64,000 nucleotides of DNA from an uncultured Rhodopila sp. (GTDB lineage Bacteria; Pseudomonadota; Alphaproteobacteria; Acetobacterales; Acetobacteraceae). This document shows, in pieces, positions 17,776-26,181 of the stretch. The first letter of the stretch is position 1, and the number at the start of each line of letters is the position of its first letter. The position numbers and the translations under genes were made by a program. The notes under the pieces were generated by a model. The model ran no database searches. It saw only the letters and a list, made by a program, of their open reading frames with translations, and was not told the origin of the DNA. The stretch is taken from contig CAINOE010000213.1 in NCBI GenBank assembly GCA_903851415.1, positions 1 through 64,000 on the forward strand, read 5' to 3'.

Positions 17776-18214
17776 GGATCACCAGACACGGTGGCCTTGG
17801 TGGCCATAAAACTCCGCTTGATGTCGCCGACCACGGCAAGACGGCGGACACGAGCAAGGTGGATGTCCGTGGTATGCAGGCTCCGCTTGTCCCTTGCAGG
17901 CGCCCTTGCACCGGGCGGGGCAGGCCGTGACGCGGCCGGTTCGGTTCCGCTTGCTGGTTCGCCGCCGCCGCCAAGGTCCGCGTGGGCAGCGGGGGTGCGG
18001 GCCGCTCTCGGCAGATCGGTCTTCGTCCAATCCACAGGCGTGGCGGACCCGGTGCGGGCCATGATCAAAGCCCAGTTCCGGATCGGCCACCGGATAGACG
18101 CCTGATCGCCTGCTGCATCGCGCATCATGCACCAAACATCAATCGCTGCCGATATCGCTCTGCGAACCCATCAGACGACAGCGCGGCGCCGCAGCCTGCA
18201 ACCCTGCGCGAGCC
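17776..18214. other. Gene-free, apparently decayed interval
   Basis: Several open frames exist on both strands, but none has a credible ribosome-binding site or a recognisable domain; their amino acid make-up (Arg, Pro and Ala rich) is that of non-coding high-GC DNA. The interval continues the disrupted region that begins after the Ivy gene. Confidence 0.4.
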
Positions 18215-19030
18215 TCAGGGGATCGTTCCGCACAGATCGATCCCGCCCGGGCGGGGCGACAGCTTGATCTGAAACAGTACCGGCCACAACTTCCCCGTAA
18301 CAAACAGCCGATCGGCACGGGCGTCGTAGGCGATGCCGTTGAGGACGTCGATGGTGCGGTCCTTGGACGCGGCGCGAACGCCCAGCGCGCTGGCGTCGAT
18401 CAGGCCGGTGACCGCGCCGGTTGCCGGATCGATCCGGGCGATCAGCGGAGTCTTCCAGATGTTGGCGAAGATTTCTCCCTTGACCCATTCAAGTTCGTTG
18501 AGGTTACGAACCGGGTGCCCGTCGCAGGTCACGTGGATGCTGCCGATCTGGTTCAGGGTGTCCGGGTCGAGGATGCGGAGGTCGCTGGTGCCGTCGCTCA
18601 TGTAGAGACGGGTGCTGTCCCTGGTCAGCGCCCAGCCCTCGCCCTTGTAATGAAAGTCCGACAGCGGCCTGAAGGTGGCGGCATCGTAGACGAAGCCGAT
18701 TCCTGTTGTGTAGGTGAGGCCGATGAGCTTGTTCTTCCAGATGACGATGCCTTCGCCGAAATATTTCGGGTCGAGATTGTGTTCCCGGATCACCTTCCCG
18801 GTCTCGAGTTTTTCCTTGCGGATCGACGAGCGTCCTTCCAGGCCGGTGCTTTCGTAGAGGTATCCGTTCTGGAACAGCAATCCCTCGGTGAAGGCGGCGG
18901 GGTCGTGCGGGTAGGCTTTCACGACGGTGAAGCCGTATTCCGGAACCGCGGCGCGCGCGTGCGATGCCGCCACCGCCGCGATGCCGGCGATCAGGACGGC
19001 CGCCGCCGTTATGAAAATCCGCGCTGCCAT
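18215..19030 (-). CDS. Glutaminyl-peptide cyclotransferase (plant-type beta-propeller)
   Basis: Converts N-terminal Gln of peptides to pyroglutamate. From the ATG at 19030 (the frame is open to 19090) the protein has ~271 aa. It carries a signal peptide (IFITAAAVLIAGIAAVAASHARA), so it is exported. Motifs PHDPAAFTEGLLFQNGYLYESTGLEGRS, FGEGIVIW, YKGEGWALT, SDGTSDLRILDP, LNELEWVKGEIFANIW and LNGIAYD are those of the five-bladed propeller QC family. It stands alone in a region of mixed accessory genes. Confidence 0.93.
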   Translation of the reverse strand: MAARIFITAAAVLIAGIAAVAASHARAAVPEYGFTVVKAYPHDPAAFTEGLLFQNGYLYESTGLEGRSSIRKEKLETGKVIREHNLDPKYFGEGIVIWKNKLIGLTYTTGIGFVYDAATFRPLSDFHYKGEGWALTRDSTRLYMSDGTSDLRILDPDTLNQIGSIHVTCDGHPVRNLNELEWVKGEIFANIWKTPLIARIDPATGAVTGLIDASALGVRAASKDRTIDVLNGIAYDARADRLFVTGKLWPVLFQIKLSPRPGGIDLCGTIP

Positions 19031-19107
19031 CGCCGCTGCGTGCTCCTTCAAAGCCGGCGGGACTTTGCCGCCGCAGGCCGCGGTGGGCAACAGCCGATAC
19101 GGCCGGG

Positions 19108-19431
19108 CTAACCCTGCTTGGCGATGATCTTGGTCTTGATGCCGTTATAGACGCCCGGCGTCAGGATTTTCTTGTTCACCAGGTCGTCCTTGCCCTTGTA
19201 GGGCCGCCCCTTGATGATCGCGTCGGCGCGCGACTTGCCGATGCCGGGGAGCTTGTCGAGGTCTTCCGCGGACGCCGAATTGATGTCCACCAGCGGGGCG
19301 GCTGCCGCCGGCTTGGCGGTGGGGATGCTGGTTGATGGTTTGGCCGGCGTCGTCTGCGTCGTCTGCCCCGAAGCCGGCAGCGCCAGCAGGGCGGTGACGG
19401 CGCCGAGGATAACGAGCTTGCTGATCCGCAT
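19108..19431 (-). CDS. ComEA-like helix-hairpin-helix protein
   Basis: 107 aa with a signal peptide (LVILGAVTALLALPASGQ), a Thr/Pro/Ala-rich linker and a C-terminal HhH domain: VDINSASAEDLDKLPGIGKSR followed by KGRPYKGKDDLVNKKIL and a Gly-Ile-Lys turn. This is the DNA-binding domain of competence protein ComEA and related periplasmic proteins. No other competence gene is in the window. A role in DNA uptake is possible, but many single HhH proteins of this size have no assigned function. Confidence 0.85.
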   Translation of the reverse strand: MRISKLVILGAVTALLALPASGQTTQTTPAKPSTSIPTAKPAAAAPLVDINSASAEDLDKLPGIGKSRADAIIKGRPYKGKDDLVNKKILTPGVYNGIKTKIIAKQG

Positions 19432-19607
19432 GGGGTTTGCCTTTCGCGGCGTCGCGGAAACGACGGCCGGGTTGGAGTGCCGGGCTGATTGCTGCCATAC
19501 CGCGCATCGTTTGGGAACCCGGTCAGCCCGATCGGTTCGGGCACAATTGCTTGTGCGTTCTTGCCTCCCGATGCAGAATAAAAACTGTTCCGGTATACAG
19601 GAATCGG

Positions 19608-19868
19608 ATGGACGGCGGCGGTTTCGCGTTCGACTACTTCATCTCCCGCCGCGGCACCGCTGCCGCGCTGGCGCGGGAGGCCGCCGATGCGCTGGCGGCC
19701 GCCGGCTACAAGGTCCGCGTCCAGGACTACGACTTCGCCGCCTCCGGCCAGTTCGTCCGCGACATCGACGGCGCGCTGAGGCAGTGCCGCCATTTGCACG
19801 AAGGCGGCAAGGTAGCGCCACTCGCGTTCAGAAAGATTTTCGAAAAAATGACCTCACGGCGTTTCTAA
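19608..19868 (+). pseudogene. Truncated TIR-domain protein
   Basis: The first ~65 codons match the start of a bacterial TIR domain: FDYFISRRG, AADALAAAGYKVRVQDYDFA, GQFVRDIDGALRQCRHL. TIR domains normally continue with a second half that includes the NADase site, and often a TPR region. Here similarity ends at about 19797 and a short unrelated tail follows. It is the remnant of an NAD-cleaving or signalling protein, possibly from an anti-phage or NLR-like locus, broken by rearrangement. Confidence 0.7.
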
Positions 19869-20100
19869 CCTTCGTGAAGAAATCGGGATTGGCTTGCCGG
19901 CGCTTCCACTCGGAGAGCCAAAAGGGCTCCAGCCTGTACCGCGGGCCGGGCCAATCCGGCGGCGCCTTGTAGCGTGTCGGGATGCCGATCATCGTGGCGA
20001 GTGTTGTGATGACCGCCCAGACCGGGGCGAAGATCGGCTGGATGAGGTAGCTGACCGATCCCGTCAGCAGCGATGACGCGATCAGCAGGCCGTTGACCAT
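19828..20100 (-). CDS. Small hypothetical membrane protein
   Basis: About 90 aa from the ATG at 20100; the frame continues to 20169. Two hydrophobic stretches (LLIASSLLTGSVSYLI and FAPVWAVITTLATMIGI) are followed by a basic, Trp-rich cytoplasmic-like tail (YKAPPDWPGPRYRLEPFW, EWKRRQANPDFF). I do not recognise a family. It overlaps the 3' tail of the TIR remnant on the other strand, so it may have come with the sequence that truncated TIR. Moderate doubt that it is expressed. Confidence 0.4.
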   Translation of the reverse strand: MVNGLLIASSLLTGSVSYLIQPIFAPVWAVITTLATMIGIPTRYKAPPDWPGPRYRLEPFWLSEWKRRQANPDFFTKVRNAVRSFFRKSF

Positions 20101-20429
20101 CGCACTGCCCGTTCCATGGTCATGCTGGCTTGCATCAGCTTGTGGCAGCAAAGTTCGTTGTATCGGCACTTGGACTACAGATCGAACAGCTTCTGCTTGT
20201 TCGCCTCGAAGCCGGCGGTCGGGTCGATTGTGGCCACGGCGTCAGCGCCGGCCGTTCGGAGACGGAGCCGTGGCTTTGTGAAGCGTGAGCCGTTGTGCAA
20301 CGTCCAGCATGAATGTGCCCGGGCGAACCTGCGAACGGCAATAGCGGGGAAACGTTAACCGGCAGTTAACGCCCGGGATCTAGCCGCACGTGCCTCGTCC
20401 CCATGCCAAGCTGAGCGATTGCTTCGATT
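20101..20429. other. Gene-poor interval with a possible gene 3' remnant
   Basis: No intact gene. On the minus strand ending near 20174, one frame reads AGADAVATIDPTAGFEANKQ and then a stop a few codons later. It looks like a real protein C-terminus without the preceding body. I could not assign it. The rest shows nothing. Confidence 0.3.
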
Positions 20430-20447
20430 GGACCATCATGATAGTCC
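20430..20447. promoter_or_regulatory. Candidate antitoxin operator palindrome
   Basis: GGACCATCATGATAGTCC is an 18-bp palindrome with one mismatched pair and the core ATCATGAT. It ends 20 bp before the antitoxin ATG. Phd/YefM antitoxins bind such palindromes to repress their own operon, so this is the expected place and form of the operator. Confidence 0.55.
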
Positions 20448-20467
20448 AAACCACACGAGGTTCCGGC

Positions 20468-20722
20468 ATGAATATCCCGATCAGCGATGCCAAAGCCCAA
20501 CTGACCGAACTGGTGCGGCGTGCCGAAGCCGGCGAGGACATCGTCCTGACACGGCACGGGCACCCGGTGACGCGCCTGGTGCCGGTTCGGCGCATCCCCG
20601 GGACCGCTGAAAAGCGGGCCCTGTTCGCCAGCATCATGCAAAGCGGTCGCGCGAAGGCTGCTGATGAGGATGCCGCACGCAGCCAGGATTTCCTGTATGA
20701 CGATCAGGGACTGCCGGGTTGA
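20468..20722 (+). CDS. Phd/YefM-family antitoxin
   Basis: 84 aa from the ATG at 20468, preceded by GAGG at 20457-20460. The N-terminus MNIPISDAKAQLTELVRRAEAGEDIVLTRHGHPVTRLVP is the Phd/YefM DNA-binding and dimerisation domain; the C-terminal tail (KAADEDAARSQDFLYDDQGL) should cover the toxin. It forms an operon with a PIN toxin by a TTGA overlap. Autoregulation through the palindrome at 20430-20447 is likely. Confidence 0.9.
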   Translation: MNIPISDAKAQLTELVRRAEAGEDIVLTRHGHPVTRLVPVRRIPGTAEKRALFASIMQSGRAKAADEDAARSQDFLYDDQGLPG

Positions 20723-21102
20723 TCGTTGTCGATACGTCCGCCTTGTTCGCCATTGCAGCGGGTGAAGCACGCGGTCCGGCCTGCGCCGAAGCCCTGGCAG
20801 TCGAGACCGCCATCATGATTTCAGCCGCCACCCTGGCCGAGGCTCTGATTGTGGCCTCCCGGAAGGGACTGGAGGCAGAGATGCACCGCCTCATCGCCGG
20901 GGCGGGTATGGAGGTGATACCGCTGATCGAGGCCGATGCCGTGCGCGTGGCCGAGGCCTACAACCGATGGGGCAAGGGCGTCCACCCGGCTGGCCTGAAC
21001 TGGGGCGACTGTTTTGCCTACGCGTTGGCGCAAGCTCGCAAGTGCCCACTGCTATACGTTGGCAATGACTTCTCGAAAACGGATGCGCAGTCAGCTCTTT
21101 AA
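20719..21102 (+). CDS. VapC-type PIN-domain toxin
   Basis: 127-aa PIN ribonuclease. Acidic residues fit the metal site: Asp5 in IVVDTSALFAI, the Glu in AATLAEALIVA, and Asp in GLNWGDCFAYALA and VGNDFSKTD. The WGDCFAYALA and LLYVGNDF motifs place it in the VapC group that pairs with Phd-like antitoxins. It starts at a TTG overlapping the antitoxin stop. Its 3' end overlaps the convergent HicB gene by 12 nt. Confidence 0.9.
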   Translation: MIVVDTSALFAIAAGEARGPACAEALAVETAIMISAATLAEALIVASRKGLEAEMHRLIAGAGMEVIPLIEADAVRVAEAYNRWGKGVHPAGLNWGDCFAYALAQARKCPLLYVGNDFSKTDAQSAL

Positions 21103-21408
21103 GTCTCTTCGTTCAAGCCGGGCTCCATGACCGGACGCGCCCGCCGCCGGATCCACCGCGATCACGCCGAACGCCCATCCGGCAAAGTCCGGGTTTGCGT
21201 GTATGGCCTCGATCGAATACGCCGCGGGAGCGGCCCCGCCCGCTTCGACGGTCGCGTCGATCCACGCGGCGGCAGCTTCCTCGGCGCCGGTGACGGCTTC
21301 GTCCAGCGTGTCGCCGGCCGAAAAGCAGCCCGGTAAGTCAGGCACGACAACGCCATACGCTGCATCGGCGGTAGCTATCTCAATGGCGATTGGATAGTGT
21401 AAGGGCAC
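21091..21408 (-). CDS. HicB-family antitoxin-like protein without HicA partner
   Basis: 105 aa. The N-terminal ~65 residues (YPIAIEIATADAAYGVVVPDLPGCFSAGDTLDEAVTGAEEAAAAWID) match the HicB partial RNase H-like fold. No hicA toxin gene, which would be ~60 codons with a dsRNA-binding fold, is seen on either side, and no clear C-terminal DNA-binding domain is present. It may be a remnant of a HicAB module or a stand-alone HicB-like protein. Confidence 0.8.
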   Translation of the reverse strand: MPLHYPIAIEIATADAAYGVVVPDLPGCFSAGDTLDEAVTGAEEAAAAWIDATVEAGGAAPAAYSIEAIHANPDFAGWAFGVIAVDPAAGASGHGARLERRDLKS

Positions 21409-21439
21409 ATATTACAGTGCTACGCGGTTCGCGGCAAAG

Positions 21440-21474
21440 TCGTGGATGGCCGGACCAGGTCCGGCCATGACACA
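21440..21474. repeat. REP-like palindrome
   Basis: A single-hairpin copy of the dispersed family, with GGCCGGACC pairing with GGTCCGGCC and flanks GTGGAT and ATGACACAGG as in the copy at 3737-3820. It lies between the HicB gene and the 3' end of the ABC transporter operon. Confidence 0.6.
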
Positions 21475-21513
21475 GGGGCAAGACATGCGGCCGGCCGTGA
21501 CAACGCGCGTCCC

Positions 21514-22827
21514 CTACTCAATATCCTCCAAACTGAACTGCTCAGCCTCTTCGTCGTAACTGAACAGCTCCGCGTACCGCCCCCACCCGATCACCGTCCG
21601 TAACGTATCGGCCGCGTAACTCGGGGACATATGATCTTCCAGTTCATCCCTGAACCGAACCGCCGAAGCCCGGTGGTTCCACCGCTCATCCAGCACCTGA
21701 CGGATCATGTTCACCAGCGGCACATGCTGCCGCAGCGCCTCCCCAAAGATCCGCTTCCGCTCATCCACCTCGGAATTGACGAAATTCCGCCCCCGGTCGG
21801 TCAGCAAAATATCGCCTTCCTCCAGCACCGCGAACCCCAGCAACTGCAGCGTCTCGCCCAGCGGCAGGATGTCGTCCACCTCGTACTGCAACGCCCCCGC
21901 CAGGGCCGGCAAGTCCGCCCGCCCTTTGTACGGCTCCGCCGCCAGGGTCTCCATCAACCCCGACATCACGTTCGTCCCCACCGAGTGCAGCGGCATCGCC
22001 AGCGGCGAGGGTGCCGGAGCCGTCGCCGGCCGAGGCTCCACCGGCTTGCGCCGCGTCATGATCCCGTAAATATCGTCCACCATCTGCCGGAACGCCGGGT
22101 CCAGCCGGTTGCGGGGATGCGGGAACGGCACCTTCAGCTCATGCGCCACCCGCCCGGGGTTCGACGAGAACACCAGGATGCGGTCGCACATCAGCACCGC
22201 CTCCTCGATGTTATGGGTCACCATCAGCACCGACTTCACCGGCAGCTTGCCGTCCATCCAAAGGTCGATCAGGTCTGTGCGCAGCGTCTCCGCGGTCAGC
22301 ACGTCCAGCGCGCTGAACGGCTCATCCATCAGCAGCAGATCCGGATGCACCACCAGCGCCCGGGCCAGCCCGACGCGCTGCCGCATGCCGCCCGAGAGCT
22401 CCTTCGGATAGGCGTTCTCGAACCCGCCCAGGCCGATCATGTCGATGGCCCCCTCGGCGCGGCGTTCGCGTTCGGCGCGGGGCACGCCGCGGGCCTCCAG
22501 TCCGAGTTCCACATTCTCCTGCACCGTCAGCCACGGAAACAGCGCGAAGCTCTGGAACACCATTGCCACGCCATCCGTCGGCCCCGACAGCGGCACGCCC
22601 CGCCACGTCACGCTCCCGGCCGTCGGCTTCAGCAGCCCCGAGACGATCCGCAGCAGCGTCGACTTGCCGGACCCAGATCGGCCCAGTAGCGCAACGATTT
22701 CGCCCTCGTGCAGCGTCAAATTCACATCGTCCAGCACCACCAGATCGGCGTTGGCCTCTTTGTGGTAGGACTGCCGGCAGCCCTTCACGTCGATCAGGCA
22801 CGGGCGGAGGTCGACGGCTGTATCCAT
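21514..22827 (-). CDS. NitT/TauT-type ABC transporter ATP-binding protein with C-terminal AAA-associated domain
   Basis: 437-aa ATPase. The ABC domain (about residues 10-260) has Walker A LGRSGSGKST, the Q-loop MVFQSFALFPWLTV, the signature LSGGMRQRVGLARAL, Walker B LLLMDEPFSALD and the H-loop MVTHNIEEAV. This sequence type imports sulfonates, nitrate, taurine or related small molecules. After ~290 residues an extra ~145-aa 'AAA-associated' domain follows (LPALAGALQYEVDDILPLGETLQLLGFA), a known extension in this subfamily. It is encoded 10 bp after the permease. No binding-protein gene is adjacent. Confidence 0.93.
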   Translation of the reverse strand: MDTAVDLRPCLIDVKGCRQSYHKEANADLVVLDDVNLTLHEGEIVALLGRSGSGKSTLLRIVSGLLKPTAGSVTWRGVPLSGPTDGVAMVFQSFALFPWLTVQENVELGLEARGVPRAERERRAEGAIDMIGLGGFENAYPKELSGGMRQRVGLARALVVHPDLLLMDEPFSALDVLTAETLRTDLIDLWMDGKLPVKSVLMVTHNIEEAVLMCDRILVFSSNPGRVAHELKVPFPHPRNRLDPAFRQMVDDIYGIMTRRKPVEPRPATAPAPSPLAMPLHSVGTNVMSGLMETLAAEPYKGRADLPALAGALQYEVDDILPLGETLQLLGFAVLEEGDILLTDRGRNFVNSEVDERKRIFGEALRQHVPLVNMIRQVLDERWNHRASAVRFRDELEDHMSPSYAADTLRTVIGWGRYAELFSYDEEAEQFSLEDIE

Positions 22828-22837
22828 GATCGTATCC

Positions 22838-24565
22838 TCAGGCCAGGGTCAGGCGGCGCTGCGCGTAGGCATACATCGGGCGCCAGAGCAAGCGGTTGAA
22901 CAGCACGACGAACGCGGACATCACGACGACCCCCAGCACCACCCGCGCCATGTCGCCGCGATCCGTCGCGTCGGCGATATAGGCGCCCAGGCCGTGCGCC
23001 TGAAGTTTCGTGTCGCCCCACGACGCCACCTCGGCGACGATCGCGGCATTCCACGACCCGCCGGAGGCGGTGATCGCCCCCGTCACATAGTACGGGAAAA
23101 TCCCCGGGATGATCACTTTCCGCCACCACAGCCAGCCGCCGATGCGGAAATTCGCCGCGACCTCCTTGAGGTCCCCCGGGAAGGCGGCGGCGCCGGCCAC
23201 GACGTTGAACAGGATGTACCACTGGGTGCCCAGCACCATCAGCGGCGTCAGCCAGATATCCGGGCTGAGGTGGAAATACACGATGAACAGCACGAACGGC
23301 GGAAACAGCAGATTCGCCGGAAACGCCGCCAGGAACTGCGCCACCGGCTGCGCCCGCCGCGCCCATACCGGCCGCAGCCCGAGCCAGACTCCAATCGGCA
23401 CCCAGATCAGGCTGGCGATGATCATCAGCACGACCACCCGAACCAGCGTGATCAGCCCCAGCAGCACCGCTTCCTTGACGTCGGACCACTGCAGCGCCTG
23501 CGAGGCGAACGCCTGCACCCGCCAGATCGCCCAGGCGAGCACCGTCAGCAGCAGCGCGATCCACAGCGCGTCGATGATCCGCGACGGCTCCCGGCTGACC
23601 ATGCTGCGCGGGCGGCCGGTGAACGACAGCCGCATGCCGCCGATATAGGCCGCGGCGTCGCCGAACGCCTCGCCGAGAAGTTTCAGCAGCCGCGTGCGCC
23701 GCATCAGCCGCAGCATCCACGGATCGCTTGCCGTCACCCCGGCCGTGGTCTCGAACCGGAACTTGGCGGACCAGGCGACCAGCGGGCGGAACAGCAACTG
23801 ATCATAGGCCAGGATCACCAGCAGCATCGCCAGGATCGCCCAGCCGACGGCGAGGATGTCCCGCTGCTCCAGCGCCAGCGCGACATACGAGCCGATTCCC
23901 GGCAGCTTCCAGCTGTTGTCGCCGACGGTGACGGCCTCCGACGCGACGACGAAGAACCAGCCGCCCGACATCGACATCATGGTGTTCCATACCAGCCCGG
24001 GCGCGGCAAACGGCACCTCCAGCCGCCAGAACTTCTGCCAGCCGGTCAGATGGAAGCTGACCGAGCACTCCGCCAGATCCGCCGGGACGGTCTTCAGCGA
24101 CTGGTACATGCTGAACGCCATGTTCCAGGCCTGGCTGGTGAAGATCGCGAATATCGCCGCCAGTTCCAGCCCCAGCACCTGGCCGGGGAACAGGCCCATG
24201 AAGAACACCACCGTGAACGTCAGAAACCCCAGGATCGGCACCGATTGCAGCACGTCGAGCACCGGCACCAGCACCAGCGCCGCCCGCCGGCTTTTCGCCG
24301 CCGCGGTGCCGTAGGTGAACGTGAAGAACAAAGACGCGGCCAGGGCGGCGAACATCCGCAGCGTGGTGCGCAATGCGTAGTTCGGCAGGTTCCACGGATC
24401 GAGGCTGATCTCCGTCGCGCCCGGCGCGTTGATCGGCTTCAGCGTCCCCTCCGCGACATGGCCGAACGCGACCAGCGCGCCGATGACGCACACGAACGCC
24501 ACGGCGTCCCAGAGGTTGGGCAGGCGCCATCCGGCGGCCATCGAGGGGTATTTCGTGGCTGACAT
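22838..24565 (-). CDS. ABC transporter permease, two fused BPD_transp_1 domains
   Basis: 575-aa inner-membrane protein containing two complete permease units. Each ends in an EAA-like loop: SLKTVPADLAECSVSFHLTGWQ in the N-half and DLKEVAANFRIGGWLWW in the C-half, followed by PFAAPGLVWNTMMS and GIFPYYVTGAITAS. Several helices flank each. Such double permeases pair with the NitT/TauT ATPase with AAA-associated domain, encoded immediately downstream. The substrate is unknown because no substrate-binding protein gene is present here. Confidence 0.92.
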   Translation of the reverse strand: MSATKYPSMAAGWRLPNLWDAVAFVCVIGALVAFGHVAEGTLKPINAPGATEISLDPWNLPNYALRTTLRMFAALAASLFFTFTYGTAAAKSRRAALVLVPVLDVLQSVPILGFLTFTVVFFMGLFPGQVLGLELAAIFAIFTSQAWNMAFSMYQSLKTVPADLAECSVSFHLTGWQKFWRLEVPFAAPGLVWNTMMSMSGGWFFVVASEAVTVGDNSWKLPGIGSYVALALEQRDILAVGWAILAMLLVILAYDQLLFRPLVAWSAKFRFETTAGVTASDPWMLRLMRRTRLLKLLGEAFGDAAAYIGGMRLSFTGRPRSMVSREPSRIIDALWIALLLTVLAWAIWRVQAFASQALQWSDVKEAVLLGLITLVRVVVLMIIASLIWVPIGVWLGLRPVWARRAQPVAQFLAAFPANLLFPPFVLFIVYFHLSPDIWLTPLMVLGTQWYILFNVVAGAAAFPGDLKEVAANFRIGGWLWWRKVIIPGIFPYYVTGAITASGGSWNAAIVAEVASWGDTKLQAHGLGAYIADATDRGDMARVVLGVVVMSAFVVLFNRLLWRPMYAYAQRRLTLA

Positions 24566-24665
24566 GTCGCTGAAGCCGATTGTTCGCGGAAGGGTGCCGT
24601 GGCTGCCCTGTTAGACCCGCCGCACCAGCCCTGTCACGCCCGAAAGGCGTTTCAGTTATGTGACA

Positions 24666-26120
24666 TCACGGTTGATTTCGGGTGATCAGCCGCCCGGCCC
24701 GCGCTTCGGTGGCGCCGTCGCCGAAAACATAGGCGGATTGGCCGTTGATCCAGGTTTCCAGAATGCCCGTGGAAACCGCCTGAGGGTTGTCATAGTCGGC
24801 TGCATCGCGCACCGTATCCGGGTCGAACAGCACCATATCGGCGTAAGCGCCCTCGCGGATGACGCCGCGGTCCACCATGCCGAACACCGCGGCGGTATGG
24901 CCGGTCATCTTGCGCACCGCCTCCTCCAGGCTGAACAGCTTCAGGTCGCGGCTGTAATGCCCCAGCACCCGGGGGAACGTCCCCCACAGGCGGGGATGCG
25001 GAAATTCGTCATGCGGCAGGCCGTCGCTGCCGATCATGGCGAGGCGGTGGGAGAGGATGCGCCGGACGTCGGGTTCGTCCATCTGGAAGTAGATTGCGCC
25101 CGCCGGCAGCAGCCGATCGGCGGCCTCGCGCAGGTCCATCTTCCAGTCGGCGGCGACGTCGTGCAGGTAGCGGCCGGCCATGTCCGGGTGCGGCGCCGAC
25201 CAGGTGATCTGCACCGGCACGTCCGGCCGCACACGATGCGGAATCAGCACGGTGGAACTGGCGTCGTAGGGATACACGTCGAAATCCACCTTCTGCCCGG
25301 CGGCGGCGCTCTCGATCAAAGCGAGGGTGTCGGCGCTCCGGCCGAAATTCTCCGGCATTGTGCATTTGTGGTGGCTGATCACCACCGGGGCATCGACGGC
25401 GCGGCCGATTTTGAGGGATTCCTCGATCGACAGCAGCACGTCGGCGGCCTCGTTGCGCATATGCGTGACATACATGCCCTTCGTGGCGCGCAGCGCTTCG
25501 GCGACGGCGATCACCTCGTCCGTCGGCGCCATGACGCTGGGCGGGTAATACAGACCGGTGGAAAAGCCGGAGGCGCCCTCGACCAGCGACTGCAGCAGCC
25601 GCGACTGCATATAGGCGGCCTCGCGGGCGGTGGCCGCGCGCTGCATGTCGCCATTCATCGCCTCGATGCGCAGGGACATGTGGCCAATCAGGGCGTAGGT
25701 GTTGACCGGCGGCGGCTCGCGCTTGAGTCGCTCGGCGTATTCGCCGAAGCTGCCGAAGCTGAACCAGCTTGCATCGCCGAGCAGGTCCAGCGGCGGCACC
25801 GGCCGCGCGGTCATCCGGACGGGCGACAGCGAGAAGCCGCAGTTGCCGACGACGACGGTGGTGACTCCCTGCGACATCTTGCACAGCATGCAGGCCGGGC
25901 CGCACAGCACGGCGCGGTCGTCATGGGTGTGCGCGTCGATAAACCCCGGGGCGAGCGCGAGGCCATTCGCGTCGACCTCGCGATCCGCGTGCGAGGCCCC
26001 GAGGTCGCCGATGGCGATGATCCGGTCGCCGGTGACGCCGACGTCCGTGCGCACCCTCGGCGTGCCGAGGCCATTGAAAACATTGGCATCGCGGATAATC
26101 AGATCGAACCGCAGTGTCAT
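24666..26120 (-). CDS. D-aminoacylase / N-acyl-D-amino-acid deacylase family amidohydrolase
   Basis: 484-aa metal-dependent hydrolase. After a short N-terminal beta-domain (FDLIIRDANVFNGLGTPRVRTDVGV) comes the metal motif PGFIDAHTHDD, the GVTTVVVGNCGFSLSP segment typical of D-aminoacylases, THMRNEAADVL, VVISHHKC, and the C-terminal GVIREGAYADMVLFDPDTV. It should release free amino acids from N-acyl-D-amino acids, in the cytoplasm (no signal peptide). It stands upstream of the ABC genes on the same strand with a ~100-bp gap, so a peptide or amino-acid uptake link is possible. Confidence 0.92.
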   Translation of the reverse strand: MTLRFDLIIRDANVFNGLGTPRVRTDVGVTGDRIIAIGDLGASHADREVDANGLALAPGFIDAHTHDDRAVLCGPACMLCKMSQGVTTVVVGNCGFSLSPVRMTARPVPPLDLLGDASWFSFGSFGEYAERLKREPPPVNTYALIGHMSLRIEAMNGDMQRAATAREAAYMQSRLLQSLVEGASGFSTGLYYPPSVMAPTDEVIAVAEALRATKGMYVTHMRNEAADVLLSIEESLKIGRAVDAPVVISHHKCTMPENFGRSADTLALIESAAAGQKVDFDVYPYDASSTVLIPHRVRPDVPVQITWSAPHPDMAGRYLHDVAADWKMDLREAADRLLPAGAIYFQMDEPDVRRILSHRLAMIGSDGLPHDEFPHPRLWGTFPRVLGHYSRDLKLFSLEEAVRKMTGHTAAVFGMVDRGVIREGAYADMVLFDPDTVRDAADYDNPQAVSTGILETWINGQSAYVFGDGATEARAGRLITRNQP

Positions 26121-26181
26121 GGCTTGCTCCCCCCGCCGTGTTGGTAGATTAGACTTTTGACATTAATCCGGAGAGTATGCC

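Noticed and set aside
17791..18105. 104-aa plus-strand frame in the decayed interval
   Set aside because: No ribosome-binding site or recognisable domain; Arg/Ala-rich composition typical of non-coding high-GC DNA.
22826..24562. 578-aa plus-strand frame opposite the permease gene
   Set aside because: Composition is Arg/Gln/His-rich without motifs; the minus strand has clear permease loops and helices.
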